From contig NZ_CVTB01000111.1 of assembly GCF_001050015.1 (NCBI RefSeq), positions 108,238-172,237 of the forward strand: a stretch of DNA of 64,000 bases. The letters are read 5' to 3'. Positions within the stretch are counted from its first letter, which is position 1; the number at the start of each line of letters is the position of its first letter. This document shows, in pieces, positions 25,941 to 34,310 of the stretch. A model generated the notes under the pieces. It ran no database searches. It had not been told where the DNA came from and worked only from the letters and a program-made list of their open reading frames with translations. Origin of the DNA: Mycolicibacterium malmesburyense. Its GTDB lineage: Bacteria; Actinomycetota; Actinomycetes; Mycobacteriales; Mycobacteriaceae. Made by a program: the position numbers and the translations under genes.

Positions 25941-27470
25941 ATGCCATCTCAGGCGGGGACCAAGCCCGCGGACGACAGGGGAGCGGGCTCCCCAGAGCAT
26001 TCGGCCGGCCGGGTTGAGCGACACATGCTGATTGACGGCGTGCTGTCGGACGGTCGCAGCCGCCAAACATTTCCGTCGGTCAACCCGGCGACCGGTGCGA
26101 TCATGGGCTTTGCGCCAGACTGCGACGTCGATGACGCACAGCGGGCCGTTGCGGCGGCCCGGCGTGCTTTCGACTCGACGAAGTGGTCCACCGACATCAC
26201 GTTCCGGGTCAAATGTCTCAGGCAGCTCCACGCGGCCCTGATCGGGCATCGCGAGGAACTGCGGCGGCTGACCGTTGCCGAGACGGGGGCCACCTGGCGG
26301 CTGACCGAAGGGCCATACCTCGATGCGCCGATCAACGCGGTAGGCCGTCATGCGGATACGTTGGCGGCGAATTCGAGCACCACTGCCGGCGACGGCGATG
26401 CGGGCCGGGGTACGCATTGGACCGAGAAGGGTCCGATCGGCGTGGTGTCGATCTGCACCGGCTCCAGTCACCCGATGCGCATGGCGATCGCCGCCTTGGG
26501 CCCGGCTCTGGCCGCAGGTTGCACGGTGGTGTTGAAAGGCGGCTCCGACGCTGCATTGACAACGCTTGCGCTCGGCGAGCTGATCGCGACGACGACCGAG
26601 ATCCCCGCCGGGGTGGTGAATCTGCTGGCTTCCCTGAACCCAGCCGTGGACAGCACACTCGCCAGCCACCGAGATGTCGACTTGATCTCCTTTACCGGAT
26701 CAGTAGCAGCGGGGCGCCGCCTCATGGTCGCAGCCAGTGGGGCTGTCAAGCGGGTGTGGATGAAGCCGGAGCGAAAGTCGACAGCGATCGTGCTCGACGA
26801 TGCCGACGTCTCGACCTGTACTGAGCAGATAGCGCTGATGGCAACGTCGCATGCGGGACAAGGCTCGGCTCCGATCTCACGAGTCTTGGTGCCTGCCCAC
26901 CGCTGTGACACAGCGGTGGGTGACCTGGCGAAATGCCTGGCCGCGGTGCGCTATGGCGACCCCGCCGATGTCTGCACCTGGATGGGACCGCTCATCAGTG
27001 ATCGGCGTCGCGACGAGGTCGATGAGATGGTCAAGCGGGCCATCGCGTCCGGTGCAACGCTCGTCAGGGGCGGCGGAATGGTGCGGCCTGGTTACTTCTA
27101 CGAACCCACGTTGCTCACCGGGGTCGACCCCGAGAGCGAAGTGCTGGCGGCGGAAGTCGGTGGTCCGGTTCTGGTTGTGGTCCCCTACGACGACGATCGA
27201 GACGCAGTTCGGATCGCGAACCGTTCGATATGCGGACCGTCCGGCGTCGTCTTTGGGTCCCACGAGCGTGCGCTCGCGGTGGCGCGCCGGGTGCGGACCG
27301 GCCGGATGAGCATCAACGGCGGCAATTATCTCGGTCCCGACAGCCGCTTCGGTTACGCCGAGGAGCACGACATTCCCGCGGACGGGTCCGTAGAGCTCGA
27401 GAAGTTCCTCGAGCACAAAACGTTCGCCGCTGCCGACCCAGAGGAGTATCGACGTGCCGTCGACTTTTGA
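25941..27470 (+). CDS. Aldehyde dehydrogenase-fold protein lacking catalytic residues (probable pseudoenzyme)
   Basis: A 509-residue ALDH-superfamily protein, clearly a paralogue of 11086-12582 (shared FPSVNPATG, PALAAGCTVVLKG, MGPLISDRRRDEV, MSINGGNY). The three active-site residues are all changed: Asn of the AYNYP motif is Ser 176 (GSSHP), Glu of ELGG is Lys 275 (MKPERKS), and the nucleophile Cys of GQGC is Ser 309 (GQGSAPIS). The conserved FGGYKQSG near the C-terminus is lost too (FGYAEEHDI). The frame is intact and coding-like over its full length, so it is not simply a dead gene. ATG 25941 follows GGGAGCGG. It heads an operon with a SnoaL-like protein, P450 and reductase. Confidence 0.85.
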   Translation: MPSQAGTKPADDRGAGSPEHSAGRVERHMLIDGVLSDGRSRQTFPSVNPATGAIMGFAPDCDVDDAQRAVAAARRAFDSTKWSTDITFRVKCLRQLHAALIGHREELRRLTVAETGATWRLTEGPYLDAPINAVGRHADTLAANSSTTAGDGDAGRGTHWTEKGPIGVVSICTGSSHPMRMAIAALGPALAAGCTVVLKGGSDAALTTLALGELIATTTEIPAGVVNLLASLNPAVDSTLASHRDVDLISFTGSVAAGRRLMVAASGAVKRVWMKPERKSTAIVLDDADVSTCTEQIALMATSHAGQGSAPISRVLVPAHRCDTAVGDLAKCLAAVRYGDPADVCTWMGPLISDRRRDEVDEMVKRAIASGATLVRGGGMVRPGYFYEPTLLTGVDPESEVLAAEVGGPVLVVVPYDDDRDAVRIANRSICGPSGVVFGSHERALAVARRVRTGRMSINGGNYLGPDSRFGYAEEHDIPADGSVELEKFLEHKTFAAADPEEYRRAVDF

Positions 27471-27909
27471 GGACCGAGTTCAGCTTGCCCGAGAATTCCT
27501 CGACGGCATGGGAGTCCTCGACTTCGACCGGGTCGCGCGTTATCTCGCCACCGATGCCGTGATGGTGCTGCCATTCGTCGAGGATGTTCCCGCGACTCGG
27601 GGAAGCGCCGCGATAGTTGACCAGTTGCGCACTTCGATGCCGGCGATGTTCGTGCGGATGGACTTCGTCTACGACCGGTGGTACGAGGTGGCCGGCGAGC
27701 AGCTGGTGATCGCGGAGTACCACAGCAAAGCTTTACAGCGGGGGACCGGGAACATCTACCGGAACACCTACATCACCATCTTCGGCTTCGAGGGCGACAA
27801 GATCACGCTGTACAAGGAGTACCTGAACCCGCTCAGATTCGCCGGTCTCGCGCAATCGGCCGCGGCGGGCCAGGGCTCGGCGGAATGGCGAGAGCCGCTC
27901 TTGCCTTGA
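27454..27909 (+). CDS. SnoaL/NTF2-like protein
   Basis: A 151-residue protein of the NTF2-like fold: helix with ARE-FLDGMGVLDFDRVARYLATD, a strand with MVLPF, and the closing strands KALQRGTGNIYRNTYITIF and GDKITLYKEYLNP. Such proteins are often small isomerases, cyclases or dehydratases in actinobacterial pathways; no specific reaction can be given. Start GTG 27454 overlaps the end of the ALDH-like gene by 17 bp, so the two are co-translated. A second SnoaL-like protein is at 49156-49584. Confidence 0.78.
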   Translation: MPSTFEDRVQLAREFLDGMGVLDFDRVARYLATDAVMVLPFVEDVPATRGSAAIVDQLRTSMPAMFVRMDFVYDRWYEVAGEQLVIAEYHSKALQRGTGNIYRNTYITIFGFEGDKITLYKEYLNPLRFAGLAQSAAAGQGSAEWREPLLP

Positions 27910-27958
27910 CGGCGAGGACCTCGGTATCGTCTTCGATTAGGCGATCGACTAACAGCCG

Positions 27959-27977
27959 GGCCAGGCGGCGTCTGGCC
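27959..27977 (+). promoter_or_regulatory. Hairpin just before a P450 ribosome-binding site
   Basis: GGCCAG and CTGGCC form a perfect 6-bp stem around a 7-base loop, ending six bases before the AAGGAG (27983-27988) of the TTG-initiated P450. It could mask or expose the initiation region, or be a processing site; that is inference. Confidence 0.35.
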
Positions 27978-27994
27978 GAGAGAAGGAGTCCGAC

Positions 27995-29188
27995 TTGACG
28001 GTTGCGAGCCCGAGCGATGTCTATTACGACCCTTTCGACCCCGTCATCGACGCCGATCCGTATCCGGTCTACCGGCGGCTGAGAGAGGAAGCGCCGTTGT
28101 ACTACAACGCAGCGCATGACTTCTTCGCCGTCAGCCGAGCCGACGATGTCGAGCGGGTGCTGTTGGACCATCGAACATTCATCTCCGGCCGTGGTGCGAT
28201 TCTGGACTTCATACGGGCCGATATTGAGATGCCGCCGAGTATGTTCATCTTCCAAGATCCGCCGGTCCACACCAGATATCGCAAGGTTCTGCATGGTGTC
28301 TTCACCCCGCGCCGCGTCGCCGAGCTGGAGGACAAGGTTCGCGAGTACTGCGCGCGCAGCCTCGACGCGGTTATGGGCGCCAAGAGGTTCGACTTCATGG
28401 CGGACCTGGGTGCGCAGGTTCCAATGCGCACGATCGGCATGCTTCTCGGTATTCCGGAGTCTGCTCAGGAGGCGCATCGGCAGGACACCGACCGAAGCCT
28501 GCGTGCCGACCCGGGCGAACATCTCACGCCGCAGGAGGGTTTCGCCGACGGCTCAAGCTATGCCGAGTACATCGATTGGCGCGCCAAGAACCCGTCAGAC
28601 GACCTGATGACCGATCTACTCAACGCCGAGCTCGAAGAAGAGGATGGGTCGACCCGCCGACTCACCCGTGACGAAGTGCTGACCTACACAACGCTTCTCG
28701 CCAGCGCCGGCGCCGAGACCACCGGGCACCTGATCAGTTGGACCGGCAAGACACTCGCCGACCATCCGGACCAACGGCGTCAATTGGTCGAGGACCGCTC
28801 CCTGATCCCCAGGGCCATCGAGGAAGTTCTGCGTCTCGAATCGCCCGCACAGCAATTCGCCCGGTACGTCGCGATCGACACAGAGTTTTACGGTCAGACC
28901 GTGCCCGCCGGCAGTGTGATCCTGTTCCTGATCGGGTCTGCCAACCATGATGATCGACGGTTCCCCGACGGGGATCGCTTCGATATCCACCGCGAGTACG
29001 TCAAGCACTTGTCGTTTGGCATCGGCGCGCACTATTGCCTGGGTTCGGCCCTGGCGCGGTTGGAAGGTCGAATCGCCCTGGAGGAGATTCTCGACCGCTT
29101 CCCGGGGTGGGAGATCGACGTCGACAATGCCCGTATGGCGAATTCGCCCGCGCTGCGGGGCTGGGATTCGTTGCCGGCCTTTGTCTGA
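27995..29188 (+). CDS. Cytochrome P450
   Basis: A 397-residue P450 with DPYPVYRRLREEAPLYYN at the N-terminus, I-helix ASAGAETTGHLISW, K-helix EEVLR, and haem loop LSFGIGAHYCLGSALARLEG. It is a close relative of the P450 at 41836-43050 (same EAPLYYN and ISGRGA segments). The start is TTG 27995, supported by AAGGAG six bases upstream and by a full-length N-terminus; no better start exists. The GC-rich hairpin just before the RBS and the TTG start suggest reduced or controlled translation. Confidence 0.92.
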   Translation: MTVASPSDVYYDPFDPVIDADPYPVYRRLREEAPLYYNAAHDFFAVSRADDVERVLLDHRTFISGRGAILDFIRADIEMPPSMFIFQDPPVHTRYRKVLHGVFTPRRVAELEDKVREYCARSLDAVMGAKRFDFMADLGAQVPMRTIGMLLGIPESAQEAHRQDTDRSLRADPGEHLTPQEGFADGSSYAEYIDWRAKNPSDDLMTDLLNAELEEEDGSTRRLTRDEVLTYTTLLASAGAETTGHLISWTGKTLADHPDQRRQLVEDRSLIPRAIEEVLRLESPAQQFARYVAIDTEFYGQTVPAGSVILFLIGSANHDDRRFPDGDRFDIHREYVKHLSFGIGAHYCLGSALARLEGRIALEEILDRFPGWEIDVDNARMANSPALRGWDSLPAFV

Positions 29189-29212
29189 CCGATAAATGGA
29201 CGGGGCGATGTC

Positions 29213-30244
29213 ATGACAATTCGGGTGGTGCAGTGGACCACCGGTCAGGTGGCTCAAGCCGCGGTTCGAGCGGTACTGGCGCAACCGGGACTCGAGCTCG
29301 TCGGATGTTACGCGTGGAGCGAAGGCAAGGTCGGCAAGGATGTCGGTCAACTGTGCGGTATCCCACCGCTCGGGATATCGGCGACAAGCGATATCGACAC
29401 GATCCTCGCACTGAAACCCGATGTCGTGCTTTATATGCCGATGGTCCCGAATCTCGACGAGATGGTCCGGCTCCTCGATGCAGGTGTCAACGTGATCTCG
29501 ACGGCGGGATTCATCACGGGTCATTCCTTCGGTGAGCATGAGCGGCAGCGCTTGCACGATGCGGCGGTGCGGGGTGGCGTGTCGCTGTACGGGTCAGGAA
29601 TCAATCCCGGGCTTGCCAGCGTGATCGCGCTCGTCTCCGCGGCCGCCTGCCGAGAGGTGGACCGAATCACCATCCACGAAGCGGTCGACTGCACACCCTA
29701 CGAGTCCCCGGAGACGTGGCTGGCGCTTGGATTCGGTTCGCCACCGGACACACCAGGGCTGATTGACATGATGCGACAGCGGATCTCGGCCTTCGAGGAC
29801 GCCATCGAGATGATGGCCGGCGCGCTACATGTCGAGCTCGACGAGGTGCGGTTCACGCCGCAGCTCGGTGTCGCCACAAAGCATCTCGACCTCGGCTATA
29901 TGGAGATCGGCGAGGGCACGGTGTGCGGTATGAAGGCGATGTTCCAGGGCATGAAGGCCGACCGGCCACTCCTCGAGATGGATTTGCTGTGGCGTCTCGG
30001 GGATGCGATGGAACCCGATTGGCCGATCGCGCACGGCTACGTTATGGAAATTTCCGGTGTGCCCAATATCCGGGTCCGTTACCAGCCGGTCTTCGGCGGC
30101 GCCGAGGAGGAGTACGTCGCCGCCCCGACCGCCAATCCCGCGGTGAACGCAATCCCGGCCGTCGTGGCGGCGAACCCGGGCCTGGTCGCTGCGGGTGAAT
30201 TACCTTTGATCACCGCGAATTCGATTCGCGGAAGTGGGGGATGA
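29213..30244 (+). CDS. Dihydrodipicolinate reductase-like NAD(P)-binding oxidoreductase
   Basis: A 343-residue protein with an N-terminal Rossmann fold (RVVQWTTGQVAQAAVRAV, with VVLYMPMVPNLDEMVRLLDAG) like the DapB/2,4-diaminopentanoate dehydrogenase group. Then comes a catalytic domain with LYGSGINPGL. Mycobacterial members are widespread in lipid or steroid gene clusters with no proven reaction. ATG 29213 is 24 bp after the P450 stop, so it is in the same operon and may be an electron- or hydride-transfer partner in the pathway. Its 3' end overlaps the convergent LLM gene by 35 bp. Confidence 0.75.
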   Translation: MTIRVVQWTTGQVAQAAVRAVLAQPGLELVGCYAWSEGKVGKDVGQLCGIPPLGISATSDIDTILALKPDVVLYMPMVPNLDEMVRLLDAGVNVISTAGFITGHSFGEHERQRLHDAAVRGGVSLYGSGINPGLASVIALVSAAACREVDRITIHEAVDCTPYESPETWLALGFGSPPDTPGLIDMMRQRISAFEDAIEMMAGALHVELDEVRFTPQLGVATKHLDLGYMEIGEGTVCGMKAMFQGMKADRPLLEMDLLWRLGDAMEPDWPIAHGYVMEISGVPNIRVRYQPVFGGAEEEYVAAPTANPAVNAIPAVVAANPGLVAAGELPLITANSIRGSGG

Positions 30245-31247
30245 CCTTCCCCGCGAAGAGCTCCATGCTCGCGTGGATCTGGTGTATCGCCATGCCAGGT
30301 AGTGCCATAGCGGCAACCAGGTGCGTCAGCCGCGCTCCGGCTCGGTAGGTCTCGATCTTCTCGATCACGTCCTGCGGCGAGCCGACGAGCATGTCTTCAC
30401 CGAAGAAATCCATCGACTGCCGTTGCACGATCTCCTCGGCGGAGGGCAACGCCGGCAAGTCGCCGTCCGCAACGCCCTTGGCTTCCGCTGTCCACTTGAG
30501 ATAACTAGCCGCCATGTAGCGCAGAGGTTCAGCGGCGATCTCCCAGGCCTGCCGGCGCGTGGGTGCGACATAGGTTGGCACCGTAGCGGCCACGTGAAAG
30601 TGGCGTGGGCTGCGGCCGTGGGCACGTAGCGCGGCGTCATAGATGGCTGCCGACCCAGGACCACCACTGAGGAAGTGCATGCCCATCGCCGCCGCCCGCT
30701 CGATCGCCTTCGGCGCAGTACCCCCCACCCACATCGGAGGGTGCGGCTGCTGCAATGCAGGTGGAGAGATTTGAATGTCGTTGAGCTTGGTGTATTTGCC
30801 GTCGATCGTGACCTTCTCGCCCGAAAGGAGCCGACGGAGGATGGGCAGACTCTCCCGCATGCGACTTGCACGCTCGCGGGACGGGATACCCTGGTCGTCG
30901 AATTCGCCTGGCCGATAACCGAGCCCGACGCCGAGGTCGAAACGGCCGCCGGAGATAATGTCAAGCGTGGCGGTGTCCTCCGCGACCCGGACCGGATTGT
31001 GCAGGGGGAGTAACAGCAGGAAGGTCCCGATGCGGATTCGCGTGGTGCGCGCGGCGATGGCTGCGCCGATCGGAAAGAGCGATGGTGAGTAGCCGTCGTC
31101 GATGAAATGGTGCTCGGTGAGCCAGGCTTCGTCGAAACCCATCCGCTCCGATTCCACGACGAGGTCGAGGTGGGAGCGATAGAACTCGTCCCAGGCAACG
31201 GACTCAGGGTTCCTGAACGGCCACAGCAGTCCGAACTGCAACGTCAT
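30210..31247 (-). CDS. LLM-class flavin/F420-dependent oxidoreductase
   Basis: A 345-residue luciferase-like protein with LTEHHFIDDGYSPS, TRIRIGTFLLLLPL, and SGGRFDLGVGLGYRPGEF, similar along its length to the one at 1656-2660. ATG 31247 overlaps the TetR stop (ATGA), making it the third gene of the HsaA-like/TetR/LLM operon. A two-component role with the HsaA-like flavoprotein is possible but not shown. Confidence 0.88.
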   Translation of the reverse strand: MTLQFGLLWPFRNPESVAWDEFYRSHLDLVVESERMGFDEAWLTEHHFIDDGYSPSLFPIGAAIAARTTRIRIGTFLLLLPLHNPVRVAEDTATLDIISGGRFDLGVGLGYRPGEFDDQGIPSRERASRMRESLPILRRLLSGEKVTIDGKYTKLNDIQISPPALQQPHPPMWVGGTAPKAIERAAAMGMHFLSGGPGSAAIYDAALRAHGRSPRHFHVAATVPTYVAPTRRQAWEIAAEPLRYMAASYLKWTAEAKGVADGDLPALPSAEEIVQRQSMDFFGEDMLVGSPQDVIEKIETYRAGARLTHLVAAMALPGMAIHQIHASMELFAGKVIPHFRESNSR

Positions 31248-31888
31248 CGGCGGCCTCGACGCCGAGCGGAGCGCCGGGTTCCCTCGAATTCGCCGATGAG
31301 CCGCTCCATCACGCGGGTCGCCTGCTCGTGCCCGAGGCTGAGACCATACGACCGTTCCTCACCCATAAACCTGGCGAGACCGTCCATGAACAACATCACC
31401 GCTTCGGGTGGCCAGACCTGCGGGTCGATCTCGTAACGTGCCAGAACCTCCGACAGCCCTTCGAACTGGATCCGGCGGAACCGCACCGAAAACTCCTTCA
31501 TCTCTGCCTTGACCGCCTGGCGGTGGTTTCCGAGGGCGAGGAACTCGAGATTCAGCGTTGTGTTGGACTGCTCGCGGATCAGGTCCCACAGCGCCCAGAG
31601 CGGCTGATCAGAAACGAGCGCCTCGGCTTGGCGGCCGAGCATCCGGGCCGCGCTGCGCCGGAAGACCTCGATGAACAGGTTGTCCATCGGCCCGAAGTAG
31701 TAGTACACGAGGCCGGGATTGACGTCCGCCTCCGCCGCGACCCGGCGGGACGTCACCGCGGCGTAACCCTCGGCTTGCATGAGGCGCTCTACGGCGTCGA
31801 GCAGGGCCGTCCGGGTGTCGGGTTCCTGGGCATCGGTGGGTCGTTTCGGTGCCATCCGAGCAAGGTAACCCACCGTTTGCCCGGTCAT
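31244..31888 (-). CDS. TetR-family regulator
   Basis: A 214-residue TetR regulator. The HTH is at about 23-65 (TSRRVAAEADVNPGLVYYYF). The ligand domain follows and resembles that of the TetR at 63062-63718 (EFLALGNHRQAV, SLGHEQATRVM). I use ATG 31888, in ATGA overlap with the upstream stop; ATG 31855 is a second option. It is co-transcribed with the HsaA-like gene, whose start is preceded by a TTAGTC-N4-GCCTAA repeat, so self-control through that site is the simplest reading (inference). Confidence 0.88.
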   Translation of the reverse strand: MTGQTVGYLARMAPKRPTDAQEPDTRTALLDAVERLMQAEGYAAVTSRRVAAEADVNPGLVYYYFGPMDNLFIEVFRRSAARMLGRQAEALVSDQPLWALWDLIREQSNTTLNLEFLALGNHRQAVKAEMKEFSVRFRRIQFEGLSEVLARYEIDPQVWPPEAVMLFMDGLARFMGEERSYGLSLGHEQATRVMERLIGEFEGTRRSARRRGRR

Positions 31889-33078
31889 GTCATCCGCGCG
31901 CCGGGATCGCCCGGCGCGAGGCCCATCCCGAGTAGCCACCGGGCATGCCGGTCCATCATCACGTCATATTCACCATGCACGGCGTGGGTGGAAATCATCG
32001 CGATGTCCTGCGACATCCTGCGTAGATGATTGTCGGCTCGGTAGCCGCTGGACCCATTGCCGTCGACGAGTTCGCGCAAGGCTTCCCTGACCGTGCGCAG
32101 AATCGTCACCCCGTGCAGCCCGTTCATCGCCTCCTCTTCGAGCGTCTGAGGGACTCCGCGCCGGGCGACCTCTAGGGCCTCATTGATGGCAGCATCGCGG
32201 ACCAGGTGCATCATCCGCGCCGTCTGGAACGCGTTCACCCAGCGAATGCGCGCCATCGGGCGTTCGTTGCGGGGCGCGCTGTTGATCCCAGACGCCGTGT
32301 TCATCCGCGCCCGCGTCATCTCGACCGCAGCGTCGAGCGCGCCGACGTACAGCGATGAAATGGCAGTTGTCATGACGGAGAAGGGAAGTCGCATTACCTC
32401 CTCCTCGTGGAAAGTACCTTCATGGTCGGTCGCCGACATCATCTTGGCGAAGGGGAGCGCCCATGTCTCGGGGATGACGACATCCTTGGCGACGATCGTG
32501 ACGCTGCCGGTGGCCGCCATTGCTGCCACGTCCCAGTCGTCGACGAGTTCGAGCTCGTCTCGCGGCACGATCACCCAGGACATGTCGTCATCGACGATGG
32601 CGGGGACCAGCGCGTGGGAGGCGTGCAGGATTCCTGTCGCGTAGCCCCAGCGACCGTTTACTCGCAATTTTCCGTCGGCTCGCTCGGCCGTGCCGGGAGA
32701 GGAGAGAATTGCCGCGCAACGCACCGAGGCCCGATCGGCGAACAGTACTTCCTGGACTTCACGCGGATACCGGCACAGGAACCAGTTGTGGAAGTTGTAG
32801 AAGCCGGTGACCCAGGCCGTCGAGATGTCCGCGGTGGCAATGAGCTCGATCACCTTGTTGAGTTCGTGTGGCCCGAGGCCGCAGCCGCCCCAGAGTTTCG
32901 GTACCACAACCGAGAACAGGCCTGTCGCCTCCATGTCATCGACGAGCTGGTCATCCAGGCAGCGGTTGATCTCCATCTGACGCGCGAGGTCGCGGATCCG
33001 CGGTACGAAATCACGTGCCGCGGCCACCACCGCCGTGCCCGAGCCACCCGGGGTAGAAACTCGATCCACGACTGTCAT
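31885..33078 (-). CDS. HsaA-like flavin-dependent monooxygenase (acyl-CoA dehydrogenase fold)
   Basis: A 397-residue protein with the acyl-CoA dehydrogenase fold but without the TEPxAGSD motif. Segments such as FYNFHNWFLCRYPREVQEVLF, RVNGRWGYATGILHASHALV and EDIPETWALP-like VVIPETWALP match the HsaA/HpaB-type group D flavin monooxygenases that hydroxylate aromatic rings using FMNH2 from a separate reductase. No reductase is adjacent. ATG 33078 has AGGAG upstream; 61 open codons before it are rejected because they cross the operator. It is first in a three-gene operon. Confidence 0.75.
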   Translation of the reverse strand: MTVVDRVSTPGGSGTAVVAAARDFVPRIRDLARQMEINRCLDDQLVDDMEATGLFSVVVPKLWGGCGLGPHELNKVIELIATADISTAWVTGFYNFHNWFLCRYPREVQEVLFADRASVRCAAILSSPGTAERADGKLRVNGRWGYATGILHASHALVPAIVDDDMSWVIVPRDELELVDDWDVAAMAATGSVTIVAKDVVIPETWALPFAKMMSATDHEGTFHEEEVMRLPFSVMTTAISSLYVGALDAAVEMTRARMNTASGINSAPRNERPMARIRWVNAFQTARMMHLVRDAAINEALEVARRGVPQTLEEEAMNGLHGVTILRTVREALRELVDGNGSSGYRADNHLRRMSQDIAMISTHAVHGEYDVMMDRHARWLLGMGLAPGDPGARMT

Positions 33079-33092
33079 AACATCTCCTCGTG

Positions 33093-33108
33093 TTAGTCGA
33101 ACGCCTAA
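33093..33108. promoter_or_regulatory. Operator-like repeat TTAGTC-N4-GCCTAA, copy 1
   Basis: TTAGTCGAACGCCTAA is an imperfect inverted repeat placed 14 bp before the HsaA-like ATG (33078), directly against its RBS, and 52 bp before the divergent SDR (33161). Two more copies are at 34077-34092 and 39251-39266. Confidence 0.65.
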
Positions 33109-33160
33109 TTCAGACATTACCGAGACATACCTATTCCGGGCAAGCGAACTTCGATCGGGG

Positions 33161-34042
33161 ATGTGGATGGCAACGCTGACAGGCAAAGTCGCTGTCGTGA
33201 CGGGCGCCAGCCGAGGAATAGGCAAGGGCATCGCCCTCGCGCTCGGAGAACAGGGCGCCACCGTCTACGTCACCGGACGTACCCTCGCCCCGCATATGCA
33301 CGAGCTTCCCGGCACCGTCGGTGAAACCGCCGCCGAAATCGACCGCCGGGGAGGACGCGGGGTGGCGGTGGCAGTCGATCACGCCGATGACGCTCAGGTT
33401 TCCGCATTGTTCGACAGGGTCCTGCGCGAACACTCCCGGCTCGACATCCTCGTCAACAACGCCTTCGCACTGCCCGAGGACCTGACCGATGGGAAGCCGT
33501 TCTGGGAAAAACCGCTCGATTACTGGGGCATGGTCGACGTGGGCGTCCGGTCGAACTACGTCGCAGCCTGGCACGCCGCCCGGATCATGGTGCCGGCAGG
33601 GACTGGACTGATCGTGGCGATTTCGGGGTACACCGGCATCTCCTACACCTATGGCGTCGTGTTCGGAATGTGTAAGACGGCGGTCGACCGCATGGCACAC
33701 GACATGGCCGTCGAGCTCGAACCACACAATGTCGCATCTGTCTCGCTCTGGCAGGGCCTCACGTATACCGAGCGCGCACAACGGAATCTAGCGGCCAACC
33801 CCGCGATGAAAAACGCGGCGGCGACGAACCCCGCCGGGGGCTGTTCACCCGAGTATCCGGGCCGTGTGATTGCTGCAATGGCAACCGATCACCAGGTGAT
33901 GAGACACTCCGGCGGAACGTTCATCACCGCGGAGCTCGCGACGGAATACGGCGTCACCGATGTGGACGGCAAGATCGTCCCGTCAATGCGGTCCGAGCGG
34001 GGTTCGCCCATCTGGCAGCCGATCTCCTCGGCACGACCCTGA
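33161..34042 (+). CDS. SDR-family protein (DHRS1-like) with Phe at the catalytic Tyr place
   Basis: A 293-residue SDR of the DHRS1-like group: VVTGASRGIGKGIALALGEQG for the cofactor, VNNAFALPEDL for the NAG-type region, and a C-terminal VDGKIVPSMRS tail. In this family the active site reads Y-G-V-G-K followed by AxDRMAxD; here it reads F-G-M-C-K (VVFGMCKTAVDRMAHDM), so the catalytic Tyr appears to be Phe. Other SDRs in the window keep YxxxK. Start ATG 33161 (or 33167); the 42 open codons upstream cross the operator and are rejected. Divergent from the HsaA-like operon. Confidence 0.82.
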   Translation: MWMATLTGKVAVVTGASRGIGKGIALALGEQGATVYVTGRTLAPHMHELPGTVGETAAEIDRRGGRGVAVAVDHADDAQVSALFDRVLREHSRLDILVNNAFALPEDLTDGKPFWEKPLDYWGMVDVGVRSNYVAAWHAARIMVPAGTGLIVAISGYTGISYTYGVVFGMCKTAVDRMAHDMAVELEPHNVASVSLWQGLTYTERAQRNLAANPAMKNAAATNPAGGCSPEYPGRVIAAMATDHQVMRHSGGTFITAELATEYGVTDVDGKIVPSMRSERGSPIWQPISSARP

Positions 34043-34076
34043 GCGTGCCGCACCGCGATTGTTCCTCGGTGCGTGG

Positions 34077-34092
34077 TTAGTCAAAAGCCTAA
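34077..34092. promoter_or_regulatory. Operator-like repeat TTAGTC-N4-GCCTAA, orphan copy 2
   Basis: TTAGTCAAAAGCCTAA lies 34 bp after the SDR stop (34042), next to the decayed SDR remnant. No intact gene starts nearby: an ATG at 34108 opens a frame that is antisense to the remnant and not protein-like. Likely left from a lost gene or a duplicated promoter. Confidence 0.5.
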
Positions 34093-34152
34093 CAACGTAC
34101 GGACGGGATGCGCATGCAGTGCCGAACCGCCTCGCCGCATGGCCCGTTGACA

Positions 34153-34310
34153 CCATCTCACCTGGGTCGTGGTCGCCGCGCCGGCGAGGCCGACATCACC
34201 GATCACAATCGAACATCCCTCTGCGGCAAGAGGTTTAGACGGTTGAAGCACCGACACCGATTGGACCCCGACGGCAAGTGTGATCTTGCCCAACGTCCTG
34301 TCAGACTCAT
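34153..34310 (-). pseudogene. N-terminal remnant of an SDR gene, frameshifted and truncated
   Basis: Reading the minus strand from ATG 34310, the SDR nucleotide-binding start can be pieced together from three frames: MSLTGR, then LGKITL, then GVGASTV, then LAAEGCSIVIGDVGLAGAAT. Together these give the expected order of an SDR N-terminus (K-I-x-L-V-x-G...G-x-G...AAEG-S-VIGDV), and nothing recognisable follows. The ATG overlaps the TetR stop (ATGA, 34307-34310), so a TetR-SDR operon once existed here. The remaining bases to the SDR at 34042 hold only the orphan repeat. Confidence 0.65.

Noticed and set aside
34078..34083. AGTCAA at the orphan site as a sixth copy of the promoter block
   Set aside because: Only six bases agree; the CTATTT and GACC parts are missing, and the site matches the TTAGTC/GCCTAA motif instead.
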